DNA of 64,000 bases from Streptomyces flaveus (GCF_014647675.1 NZ_BMPQ01000009.1:219198-283197), one strand, 5' to 3'. Positions 22,812 to 31,937 are shown, counted from the first letter of the stretch. Program-made: numbers and translations. The notes: generated from the letters alone by a model not told the origin.

Positions 22812-24338
22812 CTACAGCAGAGGGTTGGCCAGCGGCAGGTACCGGGCATCCGCCCCATCCGCCCCCGTCCACCGCAACAACAGGTTCGTCTTGCCGGGCA
22901 GCGTGGGAGACCTGAGCAGCTCCCCCACCTCCGGCACCCCCGCCTCGTAACGCCCCAACTCCCGCCGTACGGCGGGCCAGAGCTTCACCCCCGGATACCG
23001 CTCCTCCAACGCCCCTGCGATCTCAAGGAGGTTGTTGACGAGGAGGCAGTACACCAGCCGCTCCCAGCCGGCGGCGCGCGTGACGTCGGGCAGCAGCTTC
23101 ACGCCCTCGGCATCCCGGAACAGCGCCTGCACCGGCAGACCGGCGTCGTCCACGGCCACCACCGTGTTCTGCAGATGCGCTTCGAGTACGACACCGTGCC
23201 GGGCGAACAACTCCAGTGCGGGCGGGGCGACTTGACGCACATACGCCGTCCACCAGGCCGCCGGGTCGGCGAGGGAGTCCAGCGGGCTGCCGTCGAAGCC
23301 TTCCGTGAGGGCCGCCGCCAGCAAGGGGGTGGCGCCGGGGAGGACGTGGCCTTGCAGGCCGTCGCGTACGAGGACGGCGAGTTCCTCGAAGGCGAAGCTC
23401 GCGGTGCGGTAGCCGCGGTCGCTCAGCCAGGCCGCGGGGCCGTCCACGTCCGCGAACGCCGAGGTGACCGCCGCGTCCGTGCGGCGGAGTGCGAGGAGGT
23501 CGTGGCGCCAGAGACGGCGGATGTCGTTGGTGATGCGGACGTCGAGGCTGAATTTCAGGAAGAGGTCGGCGGCAGGGTCGTACACCGTGCGGATGGCCGC
23601 GGTGGGCCAGGCCGGGGGCGAGGAGTGGCCGAGTCGTACGAGGCGTCCGTCGGCAAAGGCTTCGCGGATCTCCGGTCGGGTGCCGACCAGGTCGAGCTGC
23701 CAGGGGTGGGCGGGCAGGAGCCGGTAGCCGGGAGGGGCCTGGCCCAGCGCGTCGATCGCCCGCAGGTCGCCCTCCTCAACGACCGTGTCCTCCCGCGCCC
23801 CGAGCAGGATGAGCGGGAAGCGGGCGTACGCCTCGGGGGCGTACGGGAGCCAGCCGGCGACCGGGCCGCCGCCGCGGGCCTTGGGCGCGGGGTGGTAGGG
23901 GTGCCCGGTGATCAGGGACTGCTCGGAGCGCTGATACGGGTCCTCGGGCGGGGTGGCCCCTGCGCGTGCGACGAGGAGCGCCGCCACCGCGTCGCGGCTG
24001 TCGATCATCTCGGCGGGCAGCTCGGAGTTGACCAGGCCGGTGTGCCGGCGCAGCTCGTCGGCGGTGAGTTTGACCAGCTCGGCGTGGGTGAGGCGGTGCC
24101 AGGCCCCGGCGGCGTAGACCTCCGGCTCGGCGGGCCGGCGTCCACCGCGTACTCGCAGCAGCCGTCCCCCGGCAGGAAGCCGGTACACGGGCCGCTCACC
24201 GGACCCCGGTGCGGGCTCGGCCACCTCCCGCAGCAGACAATTGAGCAGCGGCGCTGCCGCGTACGCGTCGGCGGCCTCTGCGACGTCGTCCCTGGGAGGC
24301 CTGGGGAGCATGGGTTCCACGCGATCCATTCGTTCCAT
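22812..24338 (-). CDS. IucA/IucC-family siderophore synthetase
   Basis: 508 residues from ATG 24338 (start uncertain, ribosome site weak; MDRVEP three codons on is possible). NRPS-independent siderophore synthetases couple a carboxylate to an amine or alcohol using ATP. Family motifs are SLITGHPYHPAPKARGG (ATP-binding), YRLLPAHPWQLDLV, FLKFSLDVRITNDIRRLW (catalytic RITNDIR-type), VLEAHLQNTVV and, near the end, KTNLLLRW. It is divergent from a second synthetase, and the two probably share an iron-responsive promoter, though I see no clear IdeR box in the 74 bases between them. Confidence 0.92.
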   Translation of the reverse strand: MERMDRVEPMLPRPPRDDVAEAADAYAAAPLLNCLLREVAEPAPGSGERPVYRLPAGGRLLRVRGGRRPAEPEVYAAGAWHRLTHAELVKLTADELRRHTGLVNSELPAEMIDSRDAVAALLVARAGATPPEDPYQRSEQSLITGHPYHPAPKARGGGPVAGWLPYAPEAYARFPLILLGAREDTVVEEGDLRAIDALGQAPPGYRLLPAHPWQLDLVGTRPEIREAFADGRLVRLGHSSPPAWPTAAIRTVYDPAADLFLKFSLDVRITNDIRRLWRHDLLALRRTDAAVTSAFADVDGPAAWLSDRGYRTASFAFEELAVLVRDGLQGHVLPGATPLLAAALTEGFDGSPLDSLADPAAWWTAYVRQVAPPALELFARHGVVLEAHLQNTVVAVDDAGLPVQALFRDAEGVKLLPDVTRAAGWERLVYCLLVNNLLEIAGALEERYPGVKLWPAVRRELGRYEAGVPEVGELLRSPTLPGKTNLLLRWTGADGADARYLPLANPLL

Positions 24339-24412
24339 ACGGGTGCTGACGATCAGTATGTCTGCCGTAGTACCCGGTCCCGACGCCGTCCCCACACCCG
24401 AGGAGCCACCCC

Positions 24413-25924
24413 GTGCACCATCCCCCCACCCCGGCCGAGGCCGAGTCCGACCTCGCCGCCGAGCTGCGTACCGCATGCCCCTCTCTGCTGTCGCGGTACG
24501 CCGCCGAGCTGCCGGGCGCCCGGGCGGCCGTGCTGACCCGGCTGTGGCGTGGTCTGGCCCATGAGCCGCTGCCGTGGATCACGCGGCGGGAGCAGGGGGG
24601 CGAGGGTCTGACGCTGCATCTGGCCGACGGCCGGCGGCTGCACGGGCCGCACTCGGATGCGTACGGAACTGCCGCCTCTGTTACGGAGGTTGAGCTGGAC
24701 GGTTCGGCGTACGACCACCCGGCCGCACTCATGACCGCCCTCTCCCTTCCGCACGGTGACGCCTTCGCCGCCGAACTCGACCACAGCGGCGCCTCGTTGG
24801 CCCTGTCTCGCGCCAACCAGCCGCCCCTTGAGGCCCCTTCGGCGACCTGGGAGTGGGAGCAGCGGATCGTCGACGGGCATCCCTTCCACCCCAACTGCCG
24901 TTCCCGGCCGGGCTTTTCGGTGGCCGAGCAGTTGGCGTACGCGCCCGAGCACCGGCCGGTGGTCGAGCTGGGCCTGGTCCCCGCGCCGGAGGAGGCGTGT
25001 CTGGTGGCGGGCGAGTGGCCGTACCGGGAGACCGGGCGGGTGTTGATCCCGGTGCATCCGTGGCAGGCCCGGCATGTGCTGAAGGACGAGCAGCTGGTGG
25101 GCGAGTCCGGCATCACCGCGCACCCCCTCATGTCGCTGCGCACGCTCGCCGACGCCGCGCCCGGCGGGCCGCACATCAAGACCGCGCTGAGCGCCCGGCT
25201 GACGTCGGCGGTGCGGGACATCTCGGTGTACTCGATCGCCACGGCCGCGACGGTGTCGGCATTCCTGGACTCCGTCGCCGCCCGCCTGGACGGTCTCCTT
25301 CACATCACGCGCACCCTGGGGGCGGTCACCGCCCGCACACCCGATCTCGCGGCCGCGGTGCGCGAGGCGCCTGAGATGTACGCGGCGGAGGGCGAGCGGG
25401 TGGTACCGGTCGCCGCGCTCACCATGACCAATCTGCCCCAATCCCCCTCCTGGATGGCCGAGTTCACGCGGCTCGCGCTGACGGTGTGTCTGCGGCTGCT
25501 GGAGCTGGGCGTGGCGCTGGAGGCCCACGGCCAGAATCTCCTCGTGGTGCTCTCCCCCTCGGGCGCCCCGACCCGCCTGATCTACCGCGACCTTGCCGAC
25601 ATCCGCATCAGCCCGGCCCGCCTCGCCCGCCATGGCATCCCGGCCCCGGACCTGTCCGGCCGGCTGATCACGGACGACGAGACCACACTGCGCCGTAAGC
25701 TGTTCGGCTCGCTCGTCACGGGCACGCTGGGGGCGACGGCGGGTTCGAGTGCGGCGCTCGGCGAGGCGCTCTCCACGGCCGTACGAGACCTGCCGCGCAC
25801 GCCTGACCTGGCGGTCCTGCTGGACGGACCGCTGCCCACGAAGGCACTGACGCTGATGCGGCTCTCACCGGAGCGGTCGGGGGACATCTGGGCGCGGGTG
25901 CCGAATCCGCTGGAGGCGGCCTGA
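24413..25924 (+). CDS. Second IucA/IucC-family siderophore synthetase
   Basis: 503 residues from GTG 24413. It has the same fold with divergent motifs: VDGHPFHPNCRSRPG, VLIPVHPWQARHVL, IKTALSARLTSAVRDIS, VALEAHGQNLLV and a final KALTLMRL. Paired divergent synthetases usually act one after the other on the two ends of a citrate- or succinate-based backbone. No monooxygenase, decarboxylase or transport gene lies beside them, so the rest of the pathway must be elsewhere or the aminotransferase at 26680 takes part. Similar orphan pairs are known in Streptomyces genomes; the product is unknown. Confidence 0.92.
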   Translation: MHHPPTPAEAESDLAAELRTACPSLLSRYAAELPGARAAVLTRLWRGLAHEPLPWITRREQGGEGLTLHLADGRRLHGPHSDAYGTAASVTEVELDGSAYDHPAALMTALSLPHGDAFAAELDHSGASLALSRANQPPLEAPSATWEWEQRIVDGHPFHPNCRSRPGFSVAEQLAYAPEHRPVVELGLVPAPEEACLVAGEWPYRETGRVLIPVHPWQARHVLKDEQLVGESGITAHPLMSLRTLADAAPGGPHIKTALSARLTSAVRDISVYSIATAATVSAFLDSVAARLDGLLHITRTLGAVTARTPDLAAAVREAPEMYAAEGERVVPVAALTMTNLPQSPSWMAEFTRLALTVCLRLLELGVALEAHGQNLLVVLSPSGAPTRLIYRDLADIRISPARLARHGIPAPDLSGRLITDDETTLRRKLFGSLVTGTLGATAGSSAALGEALSTAVRDLPRTPDLAVLLDGPLPTKALTLMRLSPERSGDIWARVPNPLEAA

Positions 25925-25957
25925 ACTGCCGTGGGCTGGAAGGATGACGCCGCGCCC

Positions 25958-26593
25958 TCAAATGTCCCGTAGCTCCTTGGCCAGCGGCCCGTCGCCCGCC
26001 ACTTCGACACGCCCGGCCCGTATCGCTTCCCGTAGTGTCAGTCCGCCCCCGGCGAGTGCCGTACACGTCCCCGAGTCGAGCGCGAGCCGGGCATCGGGCT
26101 CCTCGGGCGCGGCTCCCTCCCCGTAGACAGATCCGCCGTCCTCGGCGCCGAGGCGTACGTAGAACTCCCCTTCCTCCAGCTGTACTTGTACGACCCCCTC
26201 GCCAAGTCCCGTCAGGCAGCGCAGCAACGGCAGCACGAACCAGTGCGCGCGCACCGCGTCTGTGGGCCGCCGCTCCTGAAGCAGAGGCGCGCCCCACTCG
26301 CCCAGCGCCTGCAGGACGGGGAGCAACTGGCGTCCGCGGTCGGTGAGTTCGTACACGAAGGCCGCTCCCGGCGGGGGCAGCCGACGCCGGGTGGCCAGCC
26401 CGTCCCGTTCCATGTCCTTGAGCCGGGAGGCGAGGACGTCCGTGCTCACGCCGGGCAGGTCCGCGTGCAGGTCGGTGTAGCGGCGTGGACCGGCGAGGAG
26501 CTCGCGCACGATCAGGAGGGTCCAGCGGTCACCGACGGCGTCGAGGGCCCGGGCCGCGGAACAGTACTGGTCGTAGCTTCGGCGAGGTGACAT
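25958..26593 (-). CDS. HxlR-type winged-helix transcriptional regulator
   Basis: 211 residues from the ATG at 26593 (an upstream ATG at 26611 is possible). The N-terminal HxlR domain reads CSAARALDAVGDRWTLLIVRE, LLAGPRRYTDLHADLPGVS and LASRLKDMERDGL. A C-terminal extension of about 100 residues (from PTDAVRAHWF onward) is an SCP2-like or effector region found in the long HxlR branch. It is divergent from the aminotransferase and presumably controls it or the siderophore genes. Three CCAAG/CTTGG half-sites lie between them. Confidence 0.88.
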   Translation of the reverse strand: MSPRRSYDQYCSAARALDAVGDRWTLLIVRELLAGPRRYTDLHADLPGVSTDVLASRLKDMERDGLATRRRLPPPGAAFVYELTDRGRQLLPVLQALGEWGAPLLQERRPTDAVRAHWFVLPLLRCLTGLGEGVVQVQLEEGEFYVRLGAEDGGSVYGEGAAPEEPDARLALDSGTCTALAGGGLTLREAIRAGRVEVAGDGPLAKELRDI

Positions 26594-26623
26594 GCGGCGC
26601 AGTCTAGACATGTTGTTGGACTT

Positions 26624-26650
26624 TCCAAGCTGGTACTTGGTAAAACCAAG
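26624..26650. promoter_or_regulatory. CCAAG/CTTGG repeat operator between HxlR gene and aminotransferase
   Basis: CCAAG (26625-26629), CTTGG (26636-26640) and CCAAG (26646-26650) alternate. CTTGGTAAAACCAAG forms a 5-bp inverted repeat with a 5-base spacer, and the first pair forms another with a 6-base spacer. HxlR regulators bind paired short inverted repeats in divergent promoters, so this is the likely autoregulatory site. Confidence 0.55.
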
Positions 26651-26679
26651 CAACACACCAACCTGGAGGTGCGCACCGC

Positions 26680-27888
26680 ATGGAGTTCCGGCAGTCGAGC
26701 AAGCTCAGCGAGGTCTGTTACGAGATCCGGGGTCCGGTCATCGAGCACGCGAACGCCCTGGAGGAGGCGGGCCACAGCGTGCTCCGGCTGAACACCGGCA
26801 ACCCGGCGCTCTTCGGCTTCGAGGCGCCGGAGGAGATCCTCCAGGACATGATCCGCATGCTGCCGCAGGCACACGGCTACACCGACTCACGCGGCATTCT
26901 CTCGGCACGCCGCGCCGTCGCCCAGCGCTACCAGGATCTGGGCCTGGAGGTCGGCGTGGACGACGTCTTCCTCGGCAACGGTGTCTCGGAACTCGTCTCG
27001 ATGGCGGTGCAGGCGCTGGTCGAGGACGGCGACGAAATCCTCATCCCCGCCCCGGACTTCCCGCTCTGGACGGCGGTGACGACGCTCGCGGGCGGCAAGG
27101 CGGTGCACTACCTCTGCGACGAACAGGCCGACTGGTACCCGGACCTGGACGACATGGCGGCCAAGATCACGGACCGCACCAAGGCCGTCGTCATCATCAA
27201 CCCCAACAACCCGACGGGCGCGGTCTATCCGAAGGAGATCATCGAGGGCATTCTCGACCTCGCGCGCCGGCACGGCCTGATGGTCTTCGCCGACGAGATC
27301 TACGACCAGATCCTGTACGACGACGCCGTGCACCACTCGGTCGCCTCCCTCGCCCCCGACCTGGTGGTCCTCACCTTCTGCGGACTGTCCAAGACGTACC
27401 GCGTGGCGGGTTTCCGCTCCGGCTGGATGGTCGTCACGGGCCCGCGCCAGCACGCGCGCGACTACCTCGAGGGCATGACAATGCTGGCCTCCATGCGGCT
27501 GTGCGCCAACGCGCCCGCCCAGTTCGCCATCCAGGCCGCGCTCGGCGGCCGTCAGTCCATCCGCGAACTCACCGCGCCCGGGGGCAGGTTGCGCGAACAG
27601 CGCGACCGAGCCTGGGAGAAGCTCAACGAGATCCCGGGCGTCTCCTGCGTGAAACCGAAGGGCGCGCTGTACGCGTTCCCCCGCATCGACCCCCAGGTGC
27701 ACAAGATCCACGACGACGAGAAGTTCGTCCTCGACCTGCTCCTGCAGGAGAAGATCCAGGTGGTCCAGGGCACCGGCTTCAACTGGCCCCGCCCCGACCA
27801 CTTCCGCATCCTCACCCTCCCGTACGTCGACGACCTGGACGCGGCGATCGGGCGGATCGGGCGGTTCCTGAGCGGGTATCGGCAGTAG
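26680..27888 (+). CDS. PLP-dependent class I/II aminotransferase (AlaA-like)
   Basis: 402 residues. Fold type I motifs: LNTGNPALFGF near the N-terminus, GNGVSELVSMAVQ, VVIINPNNPTGAVY, FADEIYDQI and the PLP lysine in FCGLSKTYRVAGFRSGW, all as in glutamate-pyruvate aminotransferases of the AlaA type. Pyruvate/alanine transamination is the likely reaction. The nearby siderophore synthetases raise the alternative that it makes an amine precursor. Divergent HxlR gene upstream. Confidence 0.9.
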   Translation: MEFRQSSKLSEVCYEIRGPVIEHANALEEAGHSVLRLNTGNPALFGFEAPEEILQDMIRMLPQAHGYTDSRGILSARRAVAQRYQDLGLEVGVDDVFLGNGVSELVSMAVQALVEDGDEILIPAPDFPLWTAVTTLAGGKAVHYLCDEQADWYPDLDDMAAKITDRTKAVVIINPNNPTGAVYPKEIIEGILDLARRHGLMVFADEIYDQILYDDAVHHSVASLAPDLVVLTFCGLSKTYRVAGFRSGWMVVTGPRQHARDYLEGMTMLASMRLCANAPAQFAIQAALGGRQSIRELTAPGGRLREQRDRAWEKLNEIPGVSCVKPKGALYAFPRIDPQVHKIHDDEKFVLDLLLQEKIQVVQGTGFNWPRPDHFRILTLPYVDDLDAAIGRIGRFLSGYRQ

Positions 27889-27899
27889 TCGGCGGCAGG

Positions 27900-27916
27900 A
27901 GTTCTTGGCAAGAACT
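27900..27916. repeat. 17-base palindrome after the aminotransferase
   Basis: AGTTCTTGGCAAGAACT has 7-bp perfect arms and a 3-base centre, 12 bases after the stop. It may be a weak terminator or an operator for the following gene. Confidence 0.4.
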
Positions 27917-27958
27917 CCCGTGCGTACATGCCTGGTTGGTCTGGGTAACTCTCTTCGC

Positions 27959-28492
27959 ATGACTGACCGACCTCTGCTGCTCCTCGACGTCGACGGACCG
28001 CTCAATCCCCACGGCGCGCGGTTCGTCCGGCCGCGCGGGTATGTGACGCGGCGGCTGCATCCCGCGAACTGGTCCGCGCGGCAGGTGCCGGGGTCGCGGC
28101 GCCTGCGGCGCGGCTTGCGGGTGCGGCTCAATCCGGGGCATGGGGCGCGGCTGATGGCGTTGCCGTACGAGCTGGCGTGGGCGACCACGTGGATGCACGA
28201 GGCCAACGAGATGATCGCGCCGGTGATCGGGCTGCCGGGCGATCTGCCGGTGATCGAGTGGCCCGAGATGTTCGTCAGGGATCCCGACGGGCTGTACTGG
28301 AAGACGCGGCACGTCGTGACGTGGGCTGCCGGCCGGCCCTTCGTGTGGGTCGACGACATGATCACCGACCTCGACGTACGGCATGTCGCCGCGCACCACG
28401 ACGCGGCGGCGCTCCTGCTGCCGATCGATCCGCGCAAGGGGCTGCGGGAGCGGGACTTCGAGGAGTTGGAGCGGTGGGCTCGCGAGTTGTGA
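27959..28492 (+). CDS. HAD-like conserved hypothetical protein
   Basis: 177 residues from ATG 27959. The N-terminal LLLLDVDGPLNPHG is a HAD-type DxD motif (D11, D13 region), and VWVDDMITDLD near residue 135 looks like the motif III/IV acidic pair. ELAWATTWMHEAN is a block shared by a Streptomyces family with no assigned function. A phosphatase-like role is plausible. No signal peptide. Confidence 0.75.
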   Translation: MTDRPLLLLDVDGPLNPHGARFVRPRGYVTRRLHPANWSARQVPGSRRLRRGLRVRLNPGHGARLMALPYELAWATTWMHEANEMIAPVIGLPGDLPVIEWPEMFVRDPDGLYWKTRHVVTWAAGRPFVWVDDMITDLDVRHVAAHHDAAALLLPIDPRKGLRERDFEELERWAREL

Positions 28493-28532
28493 CGGGCGAA
28501 GGACGAAAGGGCGGGTGACGGACGAAAGGGCA

Positions 28533-28584
28533 GGGGGCTTCTGATGGACCTCCGTGACGCCGCGGAGGTCCATCAGAAGCCCCC
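28533..28584 (+). terminator. Strong 22-bp stem-loop
   Basis: Perfect 22-base arms (28533-28554 and 28563-28584) around an 8-base loop, about 40 bases after the HAD-like gene. This is the longest perfect hairpin in the window and probably a transcription terminator or mRNA end. Confidence 0.85.
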
Positions 28585-28659
28585 TGGTGTCAGAGGCGGG
28601 TCGTAGTCTTCGAATGGGCTCACTGATCAAGTGGAGCCGGATTCGGGGAGGAGCACGCC

Positions 28660-29313
28660 GTGACACGACCGCCGACCGCCGCGCAGCGGCGTGTCATCGA
28701 TGCCGCCGATCCCGTGACGGGGCGGCTCAGGGGTACGGAGAGCCAGCTCGCGGCGCTGGTGAAGCGTGGGCTCGCCTTTCGGCATCCCCGGCCGCCGCAC
28801 GACCACTTTCTGACACCGGCCGGGCATCGGATACGTGAGGAGGGGGCTGCGGAGGCCGAGGTCGCCAGTGTCCCCACCGCCGAGGACTCCGCCAGTCGTG
28901 CGCCCGCCGGTACCGGTGTGTTCGCCGCCCGGATCGGCGGCGAGGAGAGCGTCGATACGGGGCCCGGGCGCATACGTGAGGTGCACAGCGCCTGGCAGGG
29001 GCTCCTGGAGCTGCGGCGGATGACCAATCCGGACGGTGCCGTGGACCGGCCGTGCGGATGGGAGCGTACGCATCTGGTGCAGGCCGCCGCGCTCGCGCTG
29101 GAGGCGGCGGGGCACCGGCCCGCCGGGGCGGACGCCGACGGTTACCGGGTGCGTGCGACGCCGCAGCCGGAGGCGGTCGCGGTGCACGTACCAGACGCCG
29201 AGTCGCGGCAAGGCTGTGCGGCCACGCTGGAGAAGGCGGGCTGGCAGGTCGGGGAGTACACGGAGCCTCGTACCCGGGCGCGCTATCTGCTGGCTTCACC
29301 GCGACGGGTGTGA
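28660..29313 (+). CDS. Hypothetical protein with winged-helix-like start
   Basis: 217 residues from GTG 28660. The first 60 residues (TAAQRRVIDAAD, LAALVKRGLAF, FLTPAGHRIREEG) look like a winged-helix wing reading out a gene-dosage or marker fold. The middle is alanine/glycine-rich, and the C-terminus (WERTHLVQAAALALEAAGH to VGEYTEPRTRARYLLA) is a compact conserved domain. I do not recognise a function. It is typical of Streptomyces-restricted proteins. Confidence 0.65.
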   Translation: MTRPPTAAQRRVIDAADPVTGRLRGTESQLAALVKRGLAFRHPRPPHDHFLTPAGHRIREEGAAEAEVASVPTAEDSASRAPAGTGVFAARIGGEESVDTGPGRIREVHSAWQGLLELRRMTNPDGAVDRPCGWERTHLVQAAALALEAAGHRPAGADADGYRVRATPQPEAVAVHVPDAESRQGCAATLEKAGWQVGEYTEPRTRARYLLASPRRV

Positions 29314-29385
29314 CTTCACCTCACCGCGACGCGTGTGAGCCGAGCATGCCAAGCTGGTGATCACAACCGTCGAGAAGGGGAAGCC

Positions 29386-29826
29386 GTGTCAGAAGCGACA
29401 GCAGCGTCGGGACCGTTTTCCGTCCGTGTGACCGTCCGTGGGTACGAGACCGACATGCTGGGCCACCTGAACCAGAGCGTGTATCTGAACTACGCGGAGC
29501 ACGCCCGCTGGTCGTTAGTGCAGGCCGCCGGGGTCAGCCAGGAGAGCCTGATAGCCAAGGGGGTGGGGCCGGTGACGCTGGAGACGACCATCCGTTACAA
29601 GCGGGAGCTGCGGGCGGGCGACGAAGTCGAGGTGACGTGCGACTTCCACATGGACGAGTCCAAGATCTTCCGAGTCGAGCAGACGATACGCAAGACCGAC
29701 GGCACGGTCGCCGCCGAAATCTCGGCCACCGGCGGCCTGATGGACCTCAAGGAGCGAAAGCTGGTCGCGGACCCACGCGAGTACTTCCGCGCTCTGGCCA
29801 CGGATCCTCGACTGTTCGGCCTCTGA
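29386..29826 (+). CDS. Hot-dog-fold acyl-CoA thioesterase
   Basis: 146 residues from GTG 29386 (AGAAGGGG upstream). The 4-hydroxybenzoyl-CoA thioesterase/YbgC signature YETDMLGHLNQSVYLNYAEHAR carries the catalytic aspartate and the HxN turn (quoted parts YETDMLGHLNQ and YLNYAEHAR). It hydrolyses acyl-CoA thioesters; substrate unknown. It stands alone before the convergent HxlR gene. Confidence 0.88.
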   Translation: MSEATAASGPFSVRVTVRGYETDMLGHLNQSVYLNYAEHARWSLVQAAGVSQESLIAKGVGPVTLETTIRYKRELRAGDEVEVTCDFHMDESKIFRVEQTIRKTDGTVAAEISATGGLMDLKERKLVADPREYFRALATDPRLFGL

Positions 29827-29860
29827 TCCGTCGCGCGTAGGTGTTCAACTGACCCCCGGG

Positions 29861-30262
29861 CTAGGCGTCCAGCAGCTCCGGCCGGTGCTTGGCGTCGTAC
29901 GCCGCGCGAGACTCGGCGATCGTGACGCGGTGCCGTTCCGCCCAGTCGGTCAGGCCCAGCAGGGTGGTGTGCAACTCGCGGGCCACGGGCGTGAGTTCGT
30001 ACTCGACCTTCGGCGGGACCGTCGGGTGGACGGTGCGCGTCAGGAGTCCGTCGCGCTCCAGGTTGCGCAGGGTCAGCGTGAGCATGCGGCGGCTGATGCC
30101 CTCGATGCTGCGCTCCAGTTCCGTGAAGCGGATCGGGCCGTGCGCGGCGGCCACGATGATCATCACACTCCATTTGCCCGCGACCCTGTCAAGAACTTCG
30201 CGGACCGGGCACCCCTCCGCGTGCACGACCTGCGGAGTAACACCGGTGTTCCCCTGGGACAT
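29861..30262 (-). CDS. HxlR-family transcriptional regulator of the adjacent efflux pump
   Basis: 133 residues with the full HxlR domain: CPVREVLDRVAGKWSVMII, PIRFTELERSIEGISRRMLT and LRNLERDGLLTRT. The conserved N-terminal cysteine (EGCPVREVL) can act as a redox or electrophile sensor in this family. It is divergent from the MFS exporter at 30364 and is the obvious candidate repressor of it. Confidence 0.92.
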   Translation of the reverse strand: MSQGNTGVTPQVVHAEGCPVREVLDRVAGKWSVMIIVAAAHGPIRFTELERSIEGISRRMLTLTLRNLERDGLLTRTVHPTVPPKVEYELTPVARELHTTLLGLTDWAERHRVTIAESRAAYDAKHRPELLDA

Positions 30263-30363
30263 TGAAGTGCCTCCTTACGCCGGTCTCCATGGTCACTCAC
30301 GATGTTCCCCGTTACAAGTCGTGCACCTATGGAACATCCAGCAGCGATACGGAGGCCGTGGCC

Positions 30364-31857
30364 ATGTCGTCCCGGAGCAAGTCCCGGAATGAGTCACTTT
30401 TCGGCTCACGCACAGAGCGAACGTACTCCCGTTGGGCGTCCCTCGTCGTCCTGTGCGCGGGCACCTTGATGACGATCCTGGACGGCAACATCGTGACCGT
30501 CGCGATGCCCGCGATCCAGAGCGACCTCGGTTTCTCGGGGCCGGGCCTCGCGTGGGTCGTGAACGCGTATCTGATCCCCTTCGGCGGGCTGTTGCTGCTC
30601 GTAGGGCGGCTCGGTGACCTGGTCGGCCGCAAGCAGATGTTCACCGCGGGGCTGGCCGTGTTCACCGCGGCGTCGGTGCTGTGCGGGGTCGCCACCAGCC
30701 AGGGGATGCTGATCGCGGTGCGGGCGCTGCAGGGCGTCGGTGGGGCCATGACCTCGGCCGTGGTGCTCGGCATGCTCGTCGCGCTCTTTCCCGAGCCGCG
30801 CGAACAGGCCAAGGCCATCGCGGTGTTCAGCGCGGTCGGTGCGGCGGGTGGCGCGCTCGGCATATTCCTCGGCGGGGCGCTGACCCAGACGATCGGCTGG
30901 CACTGGATCTTCCTGATCAACCTGCCGATCGGGGTGGTCGCGTGGCTCGCCGCGCTGCGGGTCCTCGCCCCCGACCGCGGCGCCGGGCTCGGCAAGGGCG
31001 CCGACTACCCGGGCGCCACGCTGGTCACCGGCGCGCTGATGCTCACGGTGTACGCGATCGTCGGCGCCGGCGACCGAGGTCTCGGCGGCACGCTCGTACT
31101 GGCCGCGGTCTCACTCGCCCTCTTCGTCGCCTTCACTCTGCGGCAGGCGCGGGCCGAGCGTCCGTTGCTGCGGCTGCGGCTGTTCCGCTCGCGGCTGCTC
31201 ACCGGCGCGAACGGGGTGCAGATCCTGATGGTCGCGGCGATGTTCGGCTTCCAGTACATCGGCGCGCTCTACCTCCAACGGGTCCTGGGCTACAGCGAGT
31301 TGATGACCGGCACGGCGTTCCTGCCCGCGCCCGTCCTGATCGGGATCCTGATGCTGGGCCTGTCCGCGCGGACCATCGGACGCTTCGGCCCGTACCGGGT
31401 GCTGCTCGTCGGGCTCGTGCTGATCACGGCCGGGATGGCGCTGCTGAGCCGCGCGCCGGTCGACGGTTCGTACATGACGGATGTGCTGCCCGCGATGCTA
31501 CTGCTCTCCGCCGGGTTCGCGGCGGCGTTGCCCGCGGTGACCGGGCTCGCGATGTCGGGCGCCCAGGAGGAGGACGCGGGCCTGGCCTCCGGCCTGTTCA
31601 ACACCACGCAGGTGGTGGGCGGTTCGCTCGGTCTCGCGGTCCTCACGACACTGGCGGCGAGCCGCACGGACGGACTCCTGGGCGAGGGCGAGGCCCTGGT
31701 CGCGGCGACCGCCGACGGCCACCGGCTGGCGTTCACCGTCGGTACGGGGATCGCGGCGGCGGGGTTGCTGCTCGCGGCGGTGGTGCTCCGGCCGGGGCGC
31801 GCGTCCTCCGCACCGGAGCCGGAGAAGGCCGAGGAGCGTGCGGAGGTGTACGGCTGA
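30364..31857 (+). CDS. DHA2-family MFS drug exporter (14 TM, EmrB/QacA type)
   Basis: 497 residues from ATG 30364; the frame is open further upstream but without a ribosome site. Motif A region GRLGDLVGRKQMF and motif C ALGIFLGGALTQTIGWHWIFLINLP are those of the EmrB/QacA branch, with about 14 hydrophobic segments and the first helix VLCAGTLMTILDGNIVTVAMPAI. It exports small hydrophobic drugs using proton motive force. The HxlR regulator is divergent. It lies outside the phenazine cluster, but phenazine export is possible. Confidence 0.93.
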   Translation: MSSRSKSRNESLFGSRTERTYSRWASLVVLCAGTLMTILDGNIVTVAMPAIQSDLGFSGPGLAWVVNAYLIPFGGLLLLVGRLGDLVGRKQMFTAGLAVFTAASVLCGVATSQGMLIAVRALQGVGGAMTSAVVLGMLVALFPEPREQAKAIAVFSAVGAAGGALGIFLGGALTQTIGWHWIFLINLPIGVVAWLAALRVLAPDRGAGLGKGADYPGATLVTGALMLTVYAIVGAGDRGLGGTLVLAAVSLALFVAFTLRQARAERPLLRLRLFRSRLLTGANGVQILMVAAMFGFQYIGALYLQRVLGYSELMTGTAFLPAPVLIGILMLGLSARTIGRFGPYRVLLVGLVLITAGMALLSRAPVDGSYMTDVLPAMLLLSAGFAAALPAVTGLAMSGAQEEDAGLASGLFNTTQVVGGSLGLAVLTTLAASRTDGLLGEGEALVAATADGHRLAFTVGTGIAAAGLLLAAVVLRPGRASSAPEPEKAEERAEVYG

Positions 31858-31937
31858 GGCGGATGCGGCAGGCGCGTGGGAAGTGGAGCGCGGGCGTGGA
31901 GACGGGAGGCGTGCCCCGCTCCACGCCCCGCCGCGCG

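Noticed and set aside
22440..22915. Plus-strand open frames in the gap after the DsbA-like gene
   Set aside because: No motifs; the minus-strand HipA-like remnant explains the only coding signal.
24339..24412. An IdeR/DmdR iron box between the siderophore synthetases
   Set aside because: The 74-base gap contains no TTAGGTTAGGCTAACCTAA-like dyad that I can see.
22812..27888. Siderophore genes as part of the phenazine cluster
   Set aside because: Gene debris and a convergent gap separate them, and no shared regulator motif is seen.
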